A program made the translations under genes and the position numbers. Under the pieces are notes generated by a model. That model did not search any database, had not been told where the DNA came from, and was given only the letters and a program-made list of their open reading frames with translations. Below are positions 42,645-57,600 of a stretch of DNA of 64,000 nt, piece after piece. The stretch comes from Coturnix japonica (Eukaryota; Chordata; Aves; Galliformes; Phasianidae). The DNA lies in the NCBI RefSeq assembly GCF_001577835.2, contig NC_029518.1:27896532-27960531 (forward strand), given 5' to 3'. The first letter of the stretch is position 1. The number at the start of each line of letters is the position of its first letter.

Positions 42645-45600
42645 CTGAAAGAGGAGGTAAATTGTTTTCAAATCTTTTCTTTCAAGATCTTAACAAAGAG
42701 ATATCTTAGAACTTGGTTAAGGGGAGAGGAGGAAGGGATTTAAGGGTTCAGAGCTAAATGTTTGTTATTCTGGAATGCTCATGGAAGCTTTTAGTAGTCA
42801 GATCTCTTTCAAGGCTAGGGCTCTATGTGCCGCTGTATGTAATTGCATGATGGTTTGTCCCGGTGTGTTGGTACAAAAGGAAAATGACAAGTGGCAATAA
42901 GGACACTGCCTTTAAAGAGTCATCATAGAATCATCTGTGTTGGAAGGGACTCTTAAAGGCCATCTAGACCAACTCCCCTGCATTGAACAGGGAAAGAAAA
43001 TAGAAACCAAAGGGTGCTCTCACCTGGCGGCAGGGAAGGGCTGCTGGGCAGGGAGCCATGGTTGCTGCCCACAGAGGTTCCTCGGGAGAATTTCCTGCAG
43101 GCGAGCACGAGCAGGTCCCTGCACTGCTTATGGCAGTTGGCACCGCAGTCTGTATGGAAGGAATGGTCATGTCATTAAAAGTCAAGTCACAGCCACTGGG
43201 TGATCCCTCAGGGCTGTCAGCACGTGTGTGCTGGAGGGACTTCAGCCGAACAAATACAGTCACAAAAATAGATCATTTATTGTGTTTAAAAAAATAATTT
43301 TATGGTAAACTAGTAGCAAAAGGAAAGAGGGAGATGAAATCATCATCAGAAACGATGACTTCACGAAGAGCAATGGTTAAGAGTTCTCATTTCTGTCGTC
43401 AGTTTGCTGCTTTGAGTGGTACTGAAGGACCTTCCCGGCTGTGGTTTTGCAGTGGGTGGTACAAATGGGGACAGGCACTGGCTGCACTTGTTGACCGCCA
43501 TGATCTGAACAAGCAGCTCAGCTCTTACCCTCATGCTTCACTGCCTGTGAATTTTGATTCTGCAGAGCCGCTTTTGCTCTCTCCCCCTGGGCCATGGTTA
43601 CAGGCAGTGATGCAGGACAGCGCTCAGCTTTCGGATCTCAAGTTTACAGAGCTGCTGTGGCAAAACTTTACTTTTACTCTCCTTCCTGCAGCCTGATGGT
43701 AAGAGCACAGCCCACAGCTGGCTCTACTGTAGCTGCTCAGGCCATGGGCATATTCCCCACCCCTGCCAAGGAGATGTTCACATGTGGGAGAGGGAGACAG
43801 GAATAGGGAGCATCCTAAAATAAAAATGATGCTGGCAATCCTTCACCCTTCTCCTAGAAGCCAGGCTAAGGCTAAGGGGAAGGAGCTTGTCTACAAACAT
43901 GACCATGAAGCCCCAGTATGAGTATTTCCCTGTGTGTAATGGAGCTGCAGCCAGAGAAATAAATAGGTTTGGGCCTTTAGGGCCAACGAGGACCACTACA
44001 TCTTTCTTGTTCTCACATACTTGGTACAGTGTGAGTATCGTGTGAGCAATTAAAAGTTTAGTGAAGGAAAGTGAGAGATATCAGAGTTTTGGGACTTTCT
44101 TTTAAGCTGAACTTCTGCAGAAAATCTTGCAATGAGATCTGTTAGGCAGTCCAGGAGTTACATATTTGTTTATTTCTAGCTTAGCCACTGATGCATTGCA
44201 AGGGCAGTAAGCCTGCAGTGCAGGCATGGGGGTGTACATGATATGGACAGCGTTACCAGCAGACCTTTTCCTGACCCCAGGTCTCAGGGTATGTATTTCA
44301 GGATGTCTCCCTGCTAGGATAAGGACACTCGGCTTTCCAAGATGCCACTTTTGGTTGACACAAACTGACTCCTTGCAGCGCCCAGTGGCTGCTGTGGGTC
44401 TTCAGCACCAGTGTTCTCCTTCTACAGTGAGGTTCTGTGGGATGCAGCAGCCACTTGCTGGTCACAGCCATTACAGGCTACTCAAGCAAAATCTGGCTGT
44501 GCAGCTGCCATTCCAGTGAAAAATACAGTTGACTTCTGCTAAAACCCTCCACTTGAACTGTGAAAAATCCATGCAGTATATTTATTTACCTTTGCATTTG
44601 TAGCCTTGTTTGATTATGCCCCAGAGCTGCAAAGAAAGACAAAAAAAAAAAAAAAAAAAAAGTCAAGGAATCAGAAAAGAAAGCCGGACGGAAAGCGAGG
44701 TTACAATGAGGAAGTACCAATGGCTACAGAAGCACAAACAGGATACAACTGCTCTTAACACCCTTCCTGTCAGGCAGACCTCCTCCTCCAAATATGATAA
44801 GCCTTGTGTGGCTTCCCCCTTACTCCTCCTGTCTGCAGTGGGACTACCAGTGATGAAGCAGCACAGCTGATACGTACTGCCAGGAATGGGTTAAAAAAAA
44901 ATCACCGTCCTATTAAGCTTACTGAAACCAGCAAAGTGCATTCTGCTTCTGGCTCATTTCTTGCCATCTAGGGGATCATTCCCATGGCACATCTGGTCTC
45001 CAGCCACATGAATGGCCTGTGCTCTTCAAGCATGGCAGACAAAAACACCACTGGGGACAAAGCCACTTTGTGGCTTTGGAGATGGTCTTCAAACATGGAC
45101 TGATCCATTCACCTGACTTTCTCCATTAGGAATGGTTGAAGCCTGAAACAGCCAGACAAATCACAGAGCTCCTCTCTGCCTCCTCCCAGAGGCTGTCCTT
45201 GTTGAATGCTGACCTTCCATCTGGCAGCATGTGTGTGTTCTGCTTTTGGAAAGCTGTCACTGTGCTGTGAGCTTGGAAGTGGGAAAAAATTCCCCTGCAA
45301 ACTGTTATCTGTGCACTCAGAAGAGAGGTAACTACAACAATGGCATTATAAAAACAAATATTTTCACTTTGAGCAGCAGAGGGAGGAGAGTTGTAGTCCA
45401 GTTCTAAAGGAAAAAGATGAGAGACTGCAGTGTTTATTTATCCTGATCTCAAAGCATAAATAGGGGAGGGTGAGCACAACCAGACAGTTGAAGCTGCATG
45501 TGGCTCCTTGCTGTGCTTTTATGAAAGCATGTAGTGTGTGGGAGGAATGTGCTGAGTAAAGGAATTGCCAAAAGGAAGAGCCACAGCCTGTGTGGAGCAC

Positions 45601-48600
45601 AAAAGAAAGAGTGAAAAAAAGACAGAATTGCATATTGTGTAAGACAGAACTGCTTGCTCTTTTCCAATTAGAGACAAGAATGCTGCGTGGAACCATATAA
45701 AAAGCCTTGCTGAAGTCCAGGTAGGTGATATGAGTTGCCCTTCATCTACTTCTGCCATCCCTCTATCACAGAAGGCCACCAGGCCACTCTTTTCCTGCAG
45801 ATGCTGTAGATGCGCACAGTGATTGCGGAGCTGTGCTTTGCCCCTCCCAGAAGAGCTGACTCTGGATATGCTTTCCCCAGCTCTCTTTGCCAGATCCACT
45901 TGATGGGATGTGGATTGCTTTTCTTGTTGTCAAAGCTCTGTTCTGTTCCCTCTGAAGAGCTTTCTCCTTAACATAATGTGAAGCCTGACCTAAAGCTCTG
46001 AATCCCTCTGACATGGCTTCATGGCAAAGCTGGCTTCACCCAGGCCCAGGGCAAGAGGATCTGTGCAAATATGGATGGCTGAGCTGGAAGGGATGACTGC
46101 TCATTCACCTTGACATACGGCGCAACTCAAGCTGTGAGTCGGAATTGAGACTGGTAGCGAGCATATCATTTTCACTTTGTGAATGGCATTAGATTTTAGC
46201 TTGACCTTTAAAGTTCATCTCGTTTTAATATCAGATGTTTGACTGGATACTGGGGCGAGGCTGCTGTCATGTCCATTCATCCTGCTGCACAGTCAGTTCA
46301 CATTTTTTTGACAGTGAATCACTGCATCAGTTCAAAACGGTTTCCACCCATGGATGGATGGGCAGTGCTGGAATGCACAACAATCACACAGCACATTCTG
46401 TGGCTGGTTCCTGTCCTATCAGCCCAGCTCATCCACAGGACAATGCTAAGAAATGCAGTGAGCTGGCAGGAAAAATGACCTTATTTCCATTTCCTACACA
46501 ATCCCTTACTCATTTTTATTCCTACACTGGTTGTAATCATGGGGACGTGGAAAAACCCAGCCAGCACACTGATAAGGGAGAAAAATATTTGGTGTCCATG
46601 TGCAGGCAGCAGACACACTCTCAAGTGACATCTAAACCATAAAAAATCATGTTTCTTCACTGCATTTGAAGTGGAAAAAGTTGGGAGAGGTTTGCAAGCC
46701 ACACAAGTGGTCACAAACACAGTGTTGTGCCAGCTTTGCGTACAGCACTTCTTATAAGCTACAACTGAGAGAAAAAAACAGCTTAAAAAACCAACACATT
46801 CAAAAGTTTCTCATATCATAGAACTGCCACAAGCCTACTGACAAAATTAGGAGTTCTGTTAATCCAGTAGAGAAAGGATAAAGGCTGTCATGTCCGTTCA
46901 GAGAAATATGAACAGAGGTATGTTGCAATGTGCTATTTCCTGAGACAGAATGGCTTTTTCTTCATCTACATCCACCATTCCAGACATTCATTTTCCCTGG
47001 GGTTTGTTTACATGTGAAATCAAGCCAAATTAAAGAACTTAAGACAAACCACATGAAACTATTCATACAGTCCCTAATGTCCCTTAGCTAACGTTGTTTA
47101 CCTTTTTACCTGCAACAGTATTCTTATAAATGTCAGTATTCAGGAACCACTAAAACAAAAGTGGGTCTCACAGCTATAAGAGGAGGGAAATACCTTGTGC
47201 TTCTAAATGCAATGAGACATTTGGCTAAGCTGAAGAAACTTCTAGCAGTGCATGGAGCCAGGTTCACCCAATCTACGCTGGAGTATAGGAAATTATAGGT
47301 AAGATTTACTATTACAAAAACATACTTACAAAACCTGCACAGTGTTCGCAGAAAGTTGGTTTAAGGTAGGTCATCTCCTGGAAGTTGTGAATAAACCCAG
47401 GTCCCATTTTACACTGGAACTGGGATTTAGCTCTCAGAAAGTAAGCCATCATTTCTTCTTTGCTTATAAGTCCATCTCTGTTAGGAATAAAGTAGAGTGG
47501 ATGTGTTACTGCTAATGACACTGAACTGAGCAGTATGTTCTCACTGCAAAAATCATACAGCACACAAAGGATGTTCTTGGAAAGCTCTACAAACAGTCCT
47601 GGAAGAAGAAACAAGCATTCCCTTAGAGCCTTTGTGGTTCTTATTCTTTGTTAAACTGCAAACACTGAATTAATAGCATGGGCCTTGGTCCTTCACTTGT
47701 TTGGGATAACAGAGCATTTGGTGGCACAGAGCAGACCATCATGTGAAGAAGACTCCTAAGGCCTATGGCCACCACTGCCCCAGCCAGTTATGGAGAGCTT
47801 ACAGGCTGGTGTTCGACAACAGTCCTACCAAATAATAGCAAATGGGGTGCTCAATGGCTCAATAGCACAAGAGGCCATGGACCTAAACAGGACCTGCATG
47901 CTAAGTACTGGGTCCAAGCCCCCAAGTAGTCCAAGGTTTTACTGAATGCAGTTAAACAAAACAAACAAAAAAACCTTTGTATGTCATTTAAACAGAGCTT
48001 TAAGCAGCTTCCCAGGCTGTGAAGATCTGCAGCTTTAGAAAGCTGAAAGCCTTGGCTGGAGGCATTCAGATGCCAGCTGTATCCATAGGTTCATGCAGAG
48101 CACTGCAAGGGAACAACAAACTGGGCAGCCTGAGGAATTAAAAATGAAAGGACTGCCTGAAAACGTACTCCTGCTGCTTGATGTCCTTTGGAGCATATCC
48201 TTACATCACAAGTGACTACACTCAGTCTTTCCCTTGGCAGATGGGGCTGCATCTATTTGAACAGATGCCTTTTAAAGCATCAGATACAGTAGGGCTCCAG
48301 TCTGGGTGAAGTTATAGGATTTACTACAACATAAGAAGTTAAATGAGAATAGAATTCAACATTCAGTGATACTGATTTCCTTAAGAGAGAAGACAAAGGT
48401 GAGAGGGTTGGAGGTCTGGGAGACATTGTCTCTTCAACATTTTGTTTTGAAGCATTTGTAAATTAAGGAAAAAAAAAATAAAAGACAAAAAGAAAACAAA
48501 CTAACAAATCAAGAGAGCTCCAAACTTACTGGTCTTTGTCCAACACACAGAAAGAGTCCAAGAAGGGGAAGTTTGCGGCTATACTTTCAAAGTCCTCCTG

Positions 48601-51600
48601 AGAAATGTAGCCATCATGGTCATGATCATAGTTCCTAAAGACAGACTGGAAACAAAAGGAAATTACTGTCATACCACCCAGACTGTCCTGAATCTGTACC
48701 ATCTCATCAACTTCAATCACATTTACACTGACATTCAACTTCACTAATCACATGTTCTGTGATTAAGAAAAAAAGATGACTTCTTTCTTAATAAAAGAGC
48801 ACCTACAAAGAGAAGACCGCAAAATGTGTGCGTAGTCTGAGTGAGAGACTGAAGACTTTAATTTGCCTTTAACTACATAATCAAAATTATTGACCTGTAA
48901 TATGGACAAGATCAGAATTTAATCGTTCCCCCCGGAGTTAGTTATTACTCTGTAAAAAGCAGAAGGAGATCTTGCTTCATTATCTACAGTGCATTCCTGG
49001 TTCCTCACCAAAACTCCCTTGCATGCCAACACAACAGGGCTCTGTCTCTTCAAAGGGACCTTCCACTGTGTGGCTTTGTTTGCACCACCCAACATGTCAT
49101 CTTCATACTGAAGCTGCAAGATCACAGCTGGAACTCTCCGCGACCTCTTAACAGATTTTCAAAGTGATTCCAAGACAGTACTATCTTTACCACGCATAAT
49201 ACGCTTTGGACAGCTTGGCCACCAGGCACTGACATACAGACATCAAGAAACCGGCCTCTTGCCAGCAGATAAGCACAGTACAACACTTGGTCCAGGGGAG
49301 GCTTTCCAGAGACCTCTAGACTTAGTGATGTGTGAGTCCTTGAAAATTTACCATTTTTGCCTCTGGAAACCTGCTTAATAAGTGTTAGCTCTGATTTTCC
49401 AGAACTGAAGTAGAAATATTTCTGAAAGTATCAGCAATATTCAAATTTGTTAACAAATATTTAAAATTCACCCCCACCACAATAATTATTCAAAAACCTT
49501 GAATGGAATTGTTTGCAGTGATTACAGTATCAAAATAAACATTCCCTTTGACCAATATATTCTTCTGAGTACTTACATCCACTAACTTTCTTATGTGCTT
49601 GTTGATGACGGTTGGGTCAGGCTTAGGTACCACTCCAGATGCCCACTCCAGTGGCACCACTGGCTTGCTCGGGGTTGTTGGGGAGGTAGGCTGCTGGGAG
49701 ACCAATCAAACACAACCATGTTAGAATGTGAATTGCAAAATGCAATTTCTCATAACAAGCAGCACCATTATGGCAGTGCTGCAGCCAGCTTCAACAACAG
49801 TGAGACCTGCAGGAAGAGAGCAGGAAGGGGAGTCTCTAGATACAATGAGAATCAGGAATAGCACAGAAAGCTACTTTTCTTCATCTTGAGAGAGCCCCTA
49901 AGGAGCCCTCCATCATGAGGGGGAGATAAATAAGCTAACGAAAAATGTTATATTATTGTGTATAATAAGGATATTATGGACTTTCACACTAAGATGAAAA
50001 AGGGTCACAAGATCATACTGTACTGTGTTTGGTAGGAAAAAAAGTAAAGGATGTGCTCTTGACTCACCTGAGATTTAATCCTAAGATTAATGTCACCATA
50101 CAGTGGTGAAACAATCTGCTGGCAAATGTTTTTGCTCTTAAAAGCACACAGAAATGCAGCAATCTTTTAGAGACAGTGTGTTCTGTGATAACACAAAACA
50201 TGCCAGTTCTGTGGCATCCTTACAACTGTGGTCAGAGGAAATTTGATGTATTCCTTCTCCTAAAGAACAGTTTAGGCTAATGGGACTTCAAAGCATTAAC
50301 ACACTGGTGCTGGACTACTACAGACTCACAGAGAGCTCCTGCTGCCCTGAGTGGCAGAAAGAGACCAAATCCTCTGGAGCATTCCTCTTTCTTCTGAACA
50401 ATCAAACTTTCTCTATATATATATTTGGTGCCAATGCTGATATGTTAAAATCCATCTTGCACTGAAGCGAAACAAAATCTCTGTTAGTGCACCCTCAGTG
50501 GCCGAATTGTGCTGGGCAGAGATGCCTGCTGGCCCACTCCTCAGCACAGAGCTGTAACTGCCCAACTTCACTGGCAATGAAGGAAGCATGAGGGAACCAG
50601 AATAACTGTGGCAAAAGGGAACAGTTGTGGTCAAATTACATCTGGTGCTAACAGGAGACTCAGCAGTGAAATTCCAGGTATTCAGACTGAATTAGTGCTG
50701 ACAGTGGAACTACTCAATATTGCTTGTCATACTCACATACACACAGTCCTCAAGCTGGCCTCCAAAAGCAATGAACTATCCTTAAAGTCAGAGAAGTTCT
50801 ATACTTAGTAGCTAAGGGCTTTTGCATCCTTGTTTCTCCTTTAAAGAACATAGAAAAGTATAAAAAGCACTAAAAAGGAAGACCTCCCAGTACTGGTCGG
50901 TCTCCACCTCTCACACCCCAGTGTGCATTTCCTGCCACCCTTAGTTTCATCTGGGGTCAGAGTGGGAGCTCAGCCTGTGAGGATCATGTGCTGGATGTGA
51001 CAGGCAGTGAGGGTGTTGAAATGCTCACAGGACAGAGGAAGTCCCAAAAGCTGGTAGCAGGAGGGAGAGCAATACTTTAAATGAAATGTCAACTATTAAT
51101 TAAGACATTCACCTCTAACTTATAAAGCATAATATAAATTGTACCAATGCAGCCTTATCTTTAGCTACACATACTAAAAAATCATGAGATGTCTGTTACA
51201 AGGCGTACAGACATTGCTTGGGAGCCCAGCTGAACGTCAGTTCTGAATAAGCTAATTTAGATCACTATAGCTAATGTCATTGCTTACCTAAGACACGTCT
51301 TTGGATTCAGTGTGATTTTATGTAACTACTCCAGCATCCAGAAAATGAAGTAATTATCACAATATAAATAAATTGTAAGTAAATAATTGATAGGAGCTTA
51401 TAAAGGTTATCTTCACATAAAGCAGAACTCTGCTTTCTGGAGACTGCACTGAACTCTGGCACGTTTCACTCTTCTTTACACATAGAATCACACACAATAA
51501 AAAGTTAAAAGTGAATACGAAGGAAACTGACTAATGGGCATCCAAAAATACAAAATACTTCATGCAGAAATACTAAATAACATGAAAAAGAAATGCAGTA

Positions 51601-54600
51601 AAAGATGACCTACAGATTTGGAGTTCCTTGGTTCTAGCACCAGTGAGAGCTTGTAGATGTCATCCTCCGTGTGATAGAGGTCCAGGGACAGCTATGGGTA
51701 AGAAAGAGAGAAAGCCAGTAATATTTATTAGACAGGGTTGGATACAACAGGGTTGTTAGCAGAAAGATACCTCCCACTGATACTGAATGCTAGAGCAGGT
51801 GCCCAGGGCCATGCCCATGAGGCTTCTGAAGGCCTCCAAGGAGGAGACTCCATAGTCTCTGGGCAGCTTGTGCCCGGTGTTCAGAAGGAGCCTCCTGTGC
51901 TCTGGTTTGGCTCACTGCCTCTTGTACTGGTTCTGGCTCCATCCTTGTATCCAAGGATACTTCAGTAGTCCATCTTGGCCCACTCTTGGTCCCATAAAGA
52001 TGAGCAAGACAAATTCCCTTTCAGCTTCTGTTTCTAGATAAAACTAAAGATTTTTCTTCCATGTACTCATCCTTTTCCTATAGGATTTGTTGAGGGAAAA
52101 GAAGGGGCTTAAATACAGTAGAAGTAAAATGAACATTTTTGCTTTTGCTTTGGCAGCTGTGGTCGTGCAGTGGTGCATATCTATAGTCAACTCTTCGTTG
52201 CTGAGGTGATAAACGACAAAAGCGATCACCGCTGTGGCTAGCTTTATGCAATGAGAGATGAGCATTGCATGCTTCCTGTGGTCATCTCCTTCCATCAATT
52301 GGCTTTGGATTAATTGGCTTAATTTGAAGTTATCATCCATCTCCCAAATCTCCAGTTAAGAATGTTCCACAGCAGGCAGATGGAATTACTACTGTCTAAA
52401 CAGCTGTAACAGATGATAACTTTCAGAGAACTCAAAGAGCAGAGTTAGTGAGGAGCAGGACCAGGCCCAAGAACCATCTTCTGTTAAGCAAGGCGATTAT
52501 GTGGTGGTTAAATAAGCTGTCTTTCTTTTTGTATTTCACCTACAGTTTTGTGCCAACAGATGAAATACAATGAGTTTTCTTAGGACAACCTTCACAGTGG
52601 CAGTTTCCAGTCTAACTCGATTCTCCTTGCTGTCCTGTCTTCCTTAGTTATTTAGGCAGGGAGGGGTGTGAGGAAAGCAGAGGGGGATCAGAAAGGCATG
52701 GCTTGTTTCATATGTGGAACTTACTGAAGAAAAGCTGGGGAGGGTGACTTTCAATTTAGCTGTTTAGACATTTCTCATTCTCTTCACTAGACTGTACAAG
52801 TGATGGGGACTTTCCAGCCATTTGCATACAGTCTTAGAACAGGTTGGTTAAATAGCTGCGGAGACCTAAAAATAGCTGGAGGAAAAATAGTGGCACCAAG
52901 TAAGCTGTAAGTCAGTATAAATCCACTGTGGAGTAATTAAGAGACTGAGGTCCTCTTCCTATCCACAAAAAGGGATGAAACATTTACCCTCGGGCTTTTA
53001 TTCATATGGTGAAACAAAAATAATGTGGAAATGCTGCACAACAGGTAAGAAAAGCATAGAATCATAGAATTATTTCAGTTGGAAGGGACCTTGATAGGTC
53101 ACCTAGTCCAACCCCTGTGTTCTAATTATAAACGTGTCCCTAGAGCCATTACTCCTCTTGGGTGCACAGCCAAGCTTGTGCTTAGGTTTGCTTGGACCAC
53201 TTTTGCATCTTTGCTCCAGGTTTTAACTGCCAAAATGTAGAATGGCTGCAGTCAGTAGGGATGGTTCCCATACCCCCACTTAGTCCACGAAATGCCCTTT
53301 TTATTGCATTCCTGTGGCCCAGGAAGCCAGCACCCAGAGATATACTTGTCAAGCCAGCACAGCCCAGACTGGTGGCACTTACTAAGTGTAATGTAAAAGA
53401 CAGCACTGCAAGGGACAGAGGTCAGACAAGAGATTTACACATTGCTTATCAGGATAAAACACCTACTAAAAGCTCTCCCAGATAGAAGTGGCTTCTGCTG
53501 GGAAAACAGCAGAAGTGAACAAATAGCTGAGCCAGATGACTGATGTACAAATGAAGAGCACAGCACTAGCAATGCATTTACATGCATTTACCAGTTTTGG
53601 AAGGGAGTTCCTCTAATTAACTTAAAGATGAGAAAATGTTTACAGTTCATATCAGAGTGGAAAGACATAGCAATAAGTGGAATAATTACTTAGTCTGGCT
53701 CTGAAAACTGAGGTTGACTTTGGCAGCAAAGGAGGCTAAATCTGCTAAAGGACTGTTTGCACATCCCAAGGTTGGCTATTTTCAGCCCACAGTTCCTGTC
53801 AGCTGTGGGCTGTGACCCCAGCTTTTCTTCTCTTTCTCTGACCCAAGCCTGTAATTTATAATTTTCTTATTAACAAAAAGATTGTTAGAAATGTTTCATC
53901 TACCACCTAAGTTCACTAATGACATCCAAGAGACAACTGAAAGCAAAGGGCCTGAAAGGTATTCATATGATACAAAGGATCATATGATATATAACACACT
54001 GGAAGAGAAGTTGGAATGTTCAAAATAGTATGAGGTCTTCCAAAACTCAGGTCCAGCTGTTCTCTTGTAGAAATTTGTTTCTATCCTTCCAGAAGTTGCT
54101 ATCTTAAGTCAAAACTCCCACACTACTCAACAAACGGACAGAATGACCCTGGAAAAGTCTTAGGATGCCTATGGCCATCTTCATCACTACTGATCAGCTC
54201 CCACCATAGAATCATGACAGCAGACAAAAAGTGGGACAAGTTAATTTTAACTCCTGTTCAGGCCTGGGATAAACAGAATGCAGCTTCAATTATTCAGTCA
54301 GATTGGCTCAACTGTTACAAAGCCAGCAGAGCCATATGGCTCAAGTACACCACAGTATCATGAATGAAGCAGCACTCTTCTTATATTCAATTACTTTTCC
54401 TGGTAAATGAAATATAGGTTGGAAAAAAATGCTATATAAATATAAATAAAATCTCTCTAATTCTGCTGAAAACAAAAGGAATATTTTAAAAATGGAAAAA
54501 TGGGTAAAAGGCAAGAACTCATGCTGATGCAGTGATGGATATCAAACTGCACGTCTTAGAAAAATCTGATGCTTTCACCTCCTTTTGGGATGCAGACTGT

Positions 54601-57600
54601 CACCTAAAAGAGAATGGCAGCTAATCAAAATGACAGCAGTAGTTCAGCTTCCATTTCTCACTTCGCATTGTCTAATTTCTGCCTTTGGGTGCTTGGTTTC
54701 TTATTCCTCGGTTCTCTAAAATCTAACGTTCCACTTCCCCCTACTTGCAGTCAAGTCTGTCAGAAACTGTGAACTTGAGATGAGAAACAACTCTCAATCC
54801 CTACTAAAACAAAACGAGATGATAAATATCTATTTATGATCAAATTAGCGAGGCATTACTGTGGGCCCTTCTCTTCCCTGCCCCACCAATTGTGATCAGG
54901 ACATGTTCCCATTTGCTTCATACAAAGTGCAACAGAAGAAGTTTGTCCTGTTCCATAACGAAGCGACACCAGATTGGTAGCTCCAAGCTCAGGCTCATTT
55001 TTATCACTCTCTGTACCTGATCAGTTCCAGAACAAATCCACCACGAAGTACAACCTCTGCATAATTTCTGATAAACGTTATCTTTGAGCATCTTAAAGTA
55101 AAGCATGAAAGGAACAAATCCAAGCTCCTGCTCAATAGCTCCCCCACCCCAGGCATTCACACAGGAGACAAGCAATGAAATCCAGCTCAGATCCATGATC
55201 CGACTGAGGAAAAGCTGGAATTCAGCTCCCAGCTCTCCAGGCAGCGATGAGCACAACAATTCAGTGAGCCAAAGTCATTCCCTGGCTTTGATCTAGATTT
55301 TGTCTGTCATTTAAAAGAGACAAAAGAAATCTGGAGAAAAGCTCGGTCTAGAAAAGTTCATGCTAGCCAATAAAACAAACAGCATCACTGGCAAAGTTCT
55401 CAAATCTATCTTATTCTGTCTCAGACAGTCCTTGTTTGTCTCTGAGTTTACTTAAAAAAGAAATCTACTGACTTAATGACAGCAAGCAGCTTCTCTTTCA
55501 GTCTGGATTAGAGATCTGATGGACAAAGTGAAATAATAATAGAAACAGCATAAAATGATCGCACACCAGGAGAGTCCTTTTTACCTAAAAAGACATCTTT
55601 AAAAAGCAGCTCTCAGATGAGTAGATGGCTTGCTTTTATCTGCATGCAACATGAACTGTTTTAACAAACAACATTCCTTTCCTCCAAGTTTCACTACTCC
55701 CATCTTTCGTCCCAACTGGTTTTTGCCCCTAATCAAACCATGGTGCTGAATCAAATCCCACTGCAGTTAAGATCAGTGGGTAACTTGAAAACAAATTCAG
55801 GAGAAGCAGGATTTGGTCAGTAGATTCAGGGGGCACACTTCAATGTGTTTTGAAGTTAAACATAGCATTTATCATCAAACGTCACAATAGTCTACATATC
55901 AAAAATGGGACTTAAATCCCTTTCAGTATTGACACCTGTGTTGGTTTTTTTCAGGAACTATTTAACATGATATAGGAATAAATTTACGGTATAAAAAAGA
56001 ACACTGTATTGTCTACAAAGCACAAGGGAGAGAGAACAAAATTACTCCTAAGTTAGAATTTCACTGATGTAAGCATGCCAACACATTGCCCAAATTTTGC
56101 AACAACTTAAATTCTAAGTAGTCAGAACTTAGTTTTTTTTCTCCTAACACACATGCATCTCTTTCCATTATCTTTAGAAAAAGATTTATTTTTTCTGTCT
56201 GTGTACCCAGCCCTCACATATCACATCACATATCTCTGAATTTACTGACATCTCACATGAACTTGTTTCTATTCTGCACTTTTATTTCATAAAAAAAAAT
56301 GTGATAACAATGTGCACTCAACTTTGTACTGACATTCAACATCTAAATAACACAAGCAAATTGCACAATACTTACTGTTAGCAGGTTAATTAAATCCATA
56401 TTGGGCTCTAAGTGATGAGAGGCAGTTTGCAGGGAAACCAGTTCGTTCAAGGTGATGGAAAGTTGCTGCATTTTTACTATGTTTACTTTATTTTCATCTA
56501 TCCAGTCAGGGAAAATGACATGGACGGCAATCAAGTCTTTCAAATGAACTCCTAAAATCGGAATTTTGAAGCCAACACAGTCAGCAAAAGCCTTGCGGTA
56601 GTTGCAGTAGTTTCCATTGGAAGAGACCAGATCTGTCATTTCATTCCAGTCCTACAAACAACCAGAGAAGCAAGTCCTTGTGAAAGCATTCATAGCATTT
56701 CCTTAATCTGTTTTAATGAGCATAACTCATGGCTGAGTGTCAACAGAGTTAATTTTCTCTCTAACACATGCAATCAAGCAGAGAATCTCTGTGAGTCGAT
56801 CCTTCTCCAGTGAGAGAAACCCAAGCCAAGTCCCTTAGGATGCCCTGCCAAGATCCAAGTATTGTGCTGGTGAGATCTGAAGACCTTCAACATTCAATTG
56901 TCCACCATACCTTTGTGACTTCCGAAGACAAATGAGAATGAGTCTCTTTCAGGCGAGAAATAGAGCTGTGGCTAAGACCTCCCACAACTGCCATCAGTGT
57001 GTTGAAATTCTGGAGATGGAGGAGCTTCTGTGGGAGAGATGGATCCCCAAAAAAATAAAAATAAGGGACATATGTATGGCAGCTATCCAGTATCACACAT
57101 GACAAGCTAAAGGAGACAGCCTACCGTTGCTGCATTGGAAACAGCTAAGCCAAGGGACATAAAGGAATTCATCGATTATTTTTAAAATTAGATTAGTTCC
57201 ACAAGAAGCACGTGATAATGACAGTCGGGAACCAGAATACAACAAAGAAAAAAATACATTTTATTGTTTTGTCTGCTAAAAAATGCAGATGTGCCACACC
57301 TGAAAGAAATAACTAGTAGTTATGCTAAACAGGCTTTTCACTCAGGAAACAGCCCAAAGAGCACCCAATTCACTTCTTCCCTGCAATCTGTATGTTGTTG
57401 CTTTACCCTGGAGGAAGGAAACTCAAAAACAGGACCTACCTGTGCAACATTGATAAACTTTGTGATCACTTCTGCCCTTTGCAGGGGTGTTGGCTTGCTG
57501 AGAACCATGAGCTGGACCCACTTGGAGATACCGTTAAACAAAGCAATAGATCTCTCCAAAGTAGGATTGTTCTCCAGGCAGCCATGGATCACGTAACTTT

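Noticed and set aside
52044-52340. 98-codon minus-strand open frame in RASGRP3 intron 8
   Set aside because: No splice support and low-complexity hydrophobic and Ala/Lys stretches; not recognised as any family.
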